NCBI GenBank assembly: GCA_031374735.1
Contig: JANMGQ010000237.1
Location: 1 to 64,000 of the forward strand
DNA: 64,000 bases
Direction of reading: 5' to 3'
Source of the DNA: JABFRJ01 sp031374735
GTDB taxonomy: Bacteria > Pseudomonadota > Alphaproteobacteria > Rhizobiales > Hyphomicrobiaceae
The notes under the pieces are model-generated. The model searched no databases. It was not told where the DNA came from and saw nothing but the letters and a program-made list of their open reading frames with translations. Both the position numbers and the translations under genes were made by a program. Shown here one piece after another: positions 62,640-64,000 of the stretch; positions within the stretch are counted from its first letter, which is position 1; the number at the start of each line of letters is the position of its first letter.

Positions 62640-64000
62640 ATGACCACCACACATTCGACCGCAAAGCCCATTCGAGTCGGCGTCGACATCGGCGGCACGT
62701 TCACGGATCTGCAGATCTTTGACGCGCGCGACGGCCGCATCTTGCCCTTCAAACTGCCGACCACGCCGGAGGATCCGTCCTTCGGCTTGATCGAGGGCAT
62801 CAAGGGCGCAGGCGGGCGCTACAACTTTACGCTCGACGATGTCGGCTATGTCCTGCACGGCACGACGATCGCGACCAATGCCGTGCTGGAACGCAAGCTG
62901 CCAGCGGGCGCGCTAGTCACCACCGCCGGTTTTGAAGACGTGCTCGAAATCGGCAGGCATAACCGGCGTGATGTGTATTCGATCTGGCCGCGCCCGGTGG
63001 AGGCGCTGATTCCCCGCAACCGGCGTATCGGTTTTGTCGAGCGCATGCGCGCTGGCGGCGTCGCAGAGATCACGCCCGATGAAGCCGCGGTCAGCATTGT
63101 CATTGCGCGATTGCGGGCACTCGACATTTCCACCGTGGCGATCGCGTTGCTCCACGCCTACGCCAATCCCGCGCATGAATTGTATCTCGCCGAGCGCATC
63201 GCCAAGGAGCTGCCGCACGTGACGATCTCGTGCTCGTCGCAGGTGAGCCCCGAGATCCGCGAATATGAGCGCACCAGCACGACGGTGCTGAATGCACTGC
63301 TGCAACCGGTCGTGCGCGGCTATATCGAGCGGCTGGAAAAGCGCATGCGCGCCGAGAATTTCGCGCCGCGCTTGCTCATTGTGCAGTCGAACGGCGGCGT
63401 GTGTGCGCCGGCAACGGCGGCGGCTGAGCCCGTGCGTCTGCTGTTGTCTGGCCCAAGCGGCGGCGCGATGGCAGCACTCGGGTTGTCGCGTGCGCTGTCG
63501 ATGCCGGACGTGGTTGCTGTCGACATGGGCGGCACGAGTTTCGATGTCTCCGTGGTGCGTGACGACCGGCTGGAGATCGTCACGCAGAGCGAGATCGATC
63601 GTTTGCCCGTGCGGGTGCCCATGATCGAGATCCGCACGATTGGCGCCGGCGGCGGCTCCATCGCGCGCATGCATACGGGGCGCCAGATGAGCGTTGGCCC
63701 GCACAGCGCAGGCGCGCGTCCCGGCCCGGTGTGTTACGGCCGTGGCGGCACGGAGCCGACGGTCACCGATGCCAATCTCGTACTCGGCCGGCTCGATGCA
63801 GCGTTCTTTCTCGGCGGCGCGATGGTGCTCGATCTGGGCGGCGCGAAACGTGCGATTGCCGACAAGATCGCAACGCCGCTCGGGCTTTCCGCTGATGCGG
63901 CCGCGGCCGGCATTTTGCGGCTCACCAACACCAGCCTCGCGGCGGCCATCCGTGTCAGCTTGTTCGAGAAGGGGCTCGATCCCCGCGATTTCACGATGCT
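62640..64000 (+). CDS. Hydantoinase A / oxoprolinase family protein, 5' part
   Basis: Open to the window end, so only about 453 residues are present of the usual 680-700. ATG 62640 is used; an in-frame GTG at 62619 would add seven residues. N-terminal VGVDIGGTFTDLQIFD is the actin-like ATPase phosphate loop of HyuA; later VDMGGTSFDVSVV and GPSGGAMAALG follow. HyuA with HyuB hydrolyses hydantoins or 5-oxoproline using ATP. Divergent from the N-formylglutamate amidohydrolase by about 226 bases. Confidence 0.9.
   Translation, partial: MTTTHSTAKPIRVGVDIGGTFTDLQIFDARDGRILPFKLPTTPEDPSFGLIEGIKGAGGRYNFTLDDVGYVLHGTTIATNAVLERKLPAGALVTTAGFEDVLEIGRHNRRDVYSIWPRPVEALIPRNRRIGFVERMRAGGVAEITPDEAAVSIVIARLRALDISTVAIALLHAYANPAHELYLAERIAKELPHVTISCSSQVSPEIREYERTSTTVLNALLQPVVRGYIERLEKRMRAENFAPRLLIVQSNGGVCAPATAAAEPVRLLLSGPSGGAMAALGLSRALSMPDVVAVDMGGTSFDVSVVRDDRLEIVTQSEIDRLPVRVPMIEIRTIGAGGGSIARMHTGRQMSVGPHSAGARPGPVCYGRGGTEPTVTDANLVLGRLDAAFFLGGAMVLDLGGAKRAIADKIATPLGLSADAAAAGILRLTNTSLAAAIRVSLFEKGLDPRDFTM

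Noticed and set aside
1..64000. CRISPR array
   Set aside because: No regularly spaced direct repeats with unique spacers; all repeats seen are dispersed palindromes.

Overview
The window is 64 kb of GC-rich, densely coding chromosomal DNA from an alphaproteobacterium, most likely of the order Hyphomicrobiales (Rhizobiales). The evidence is gene content (DUF1127, DUF6111, an Omp25/Omp31-type barrel, acetoacetyl-CoA reductase, PutA, methylmalonyl-CoA mutase) and a tRNA-His of the peculiar alphaproteobacterial type (no G-1, G1:U72, A73). No genus is claimed. The sequence reads as ordinary core chromosome broken up by palindromic intergenic repeats, one group II intron remnant and one toxin-antitoxin pair. 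There is no prophage, CRISPR array, rRNA operon or integrative element.

Layout. 1-275: 3' end of a group II intron sitting inside a dispersed intergenic repeat. 280-5537 (minus): phosphate operon pstS-pstC-pstA-pstB-phoU-phoB with a candidate Pho box in front of pstS; phoR is not here. 5832-7723 (plus): acetoacetyl-CoA reductase and a two-subunit ThDP decarboxylase of the sulfopyruvate/phosphonopyruvate type. 7736-8376 (minus): AbrB-Doc toxin-antitoxin pair with a palindromic operator. 8402-10686 (minus): inositol-monophosphatase-like phosphatase and amidase. 10850-16820: agmatinase, a short-chain dehydrogenase, an NTF2-like protein, a tiny secreted repeat protein, a P-loop kinase-like protein, an acetolactate-synthase-like ThDP enzyme, and an AraC-HTH/methylguanine-DNA methyltransferase fusion. 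17100-26646: PutA, an O-antigen-ligase-like membrane protein, a conserved unknown, a uracil-DNA glycosylase-like protein, PurL, a small unknown and tRNA-His.

26789-35520: FAD amine/D-amino-acid oxidoreductase, then a minus-strand block of two permeases, ATPase and binding protein of a NitT/TauT-type transporter, a HisD-family dehydrogenase resembling sulfopropanediol dehydrogenase, and a DegT aminotransferase, with a divergent LacI-type regulator carrying a 27-bp palindrome in front of it. This block may be an uptake and catabolism unit for a sulfonate or similar small organic anion. 35604-45767: DUF1127, LysR regulator, lysA, Uma2 protein, a lone lipoyl-bearing pdhB, a secreted unknown, a lytic transglycosylase, dapA, gatC without gatA, a secreted unknown. 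45775-49336: DUF1761 membrane protein, a 500-bp repeat-rich gap, EamA exporter, another palindromic element, purD. 49385-62413: methylmalonyl-CoA mutase, SDR, small membrane/secreted proteins, outer-membrane barrel, TadG-like von Willebrand protein, tyrS, DUF952-pyrD, DUF1304, 23S rRNA methyltransferase-like gene, and a NitT/TauT ATPase coupled to N-formylglutamate amidohydrolase. 62640-64000: N-terminal part of a hydantoinase A / oxoprolinase gene running off the window.

The best leads are non-coding. A four-copy intergenic repeat is one; its intact copy shows that the intron entered directly beside a stem-loop. The others are several large nested palindromes and perfect operator-like inverted repeats upstream of regulators.
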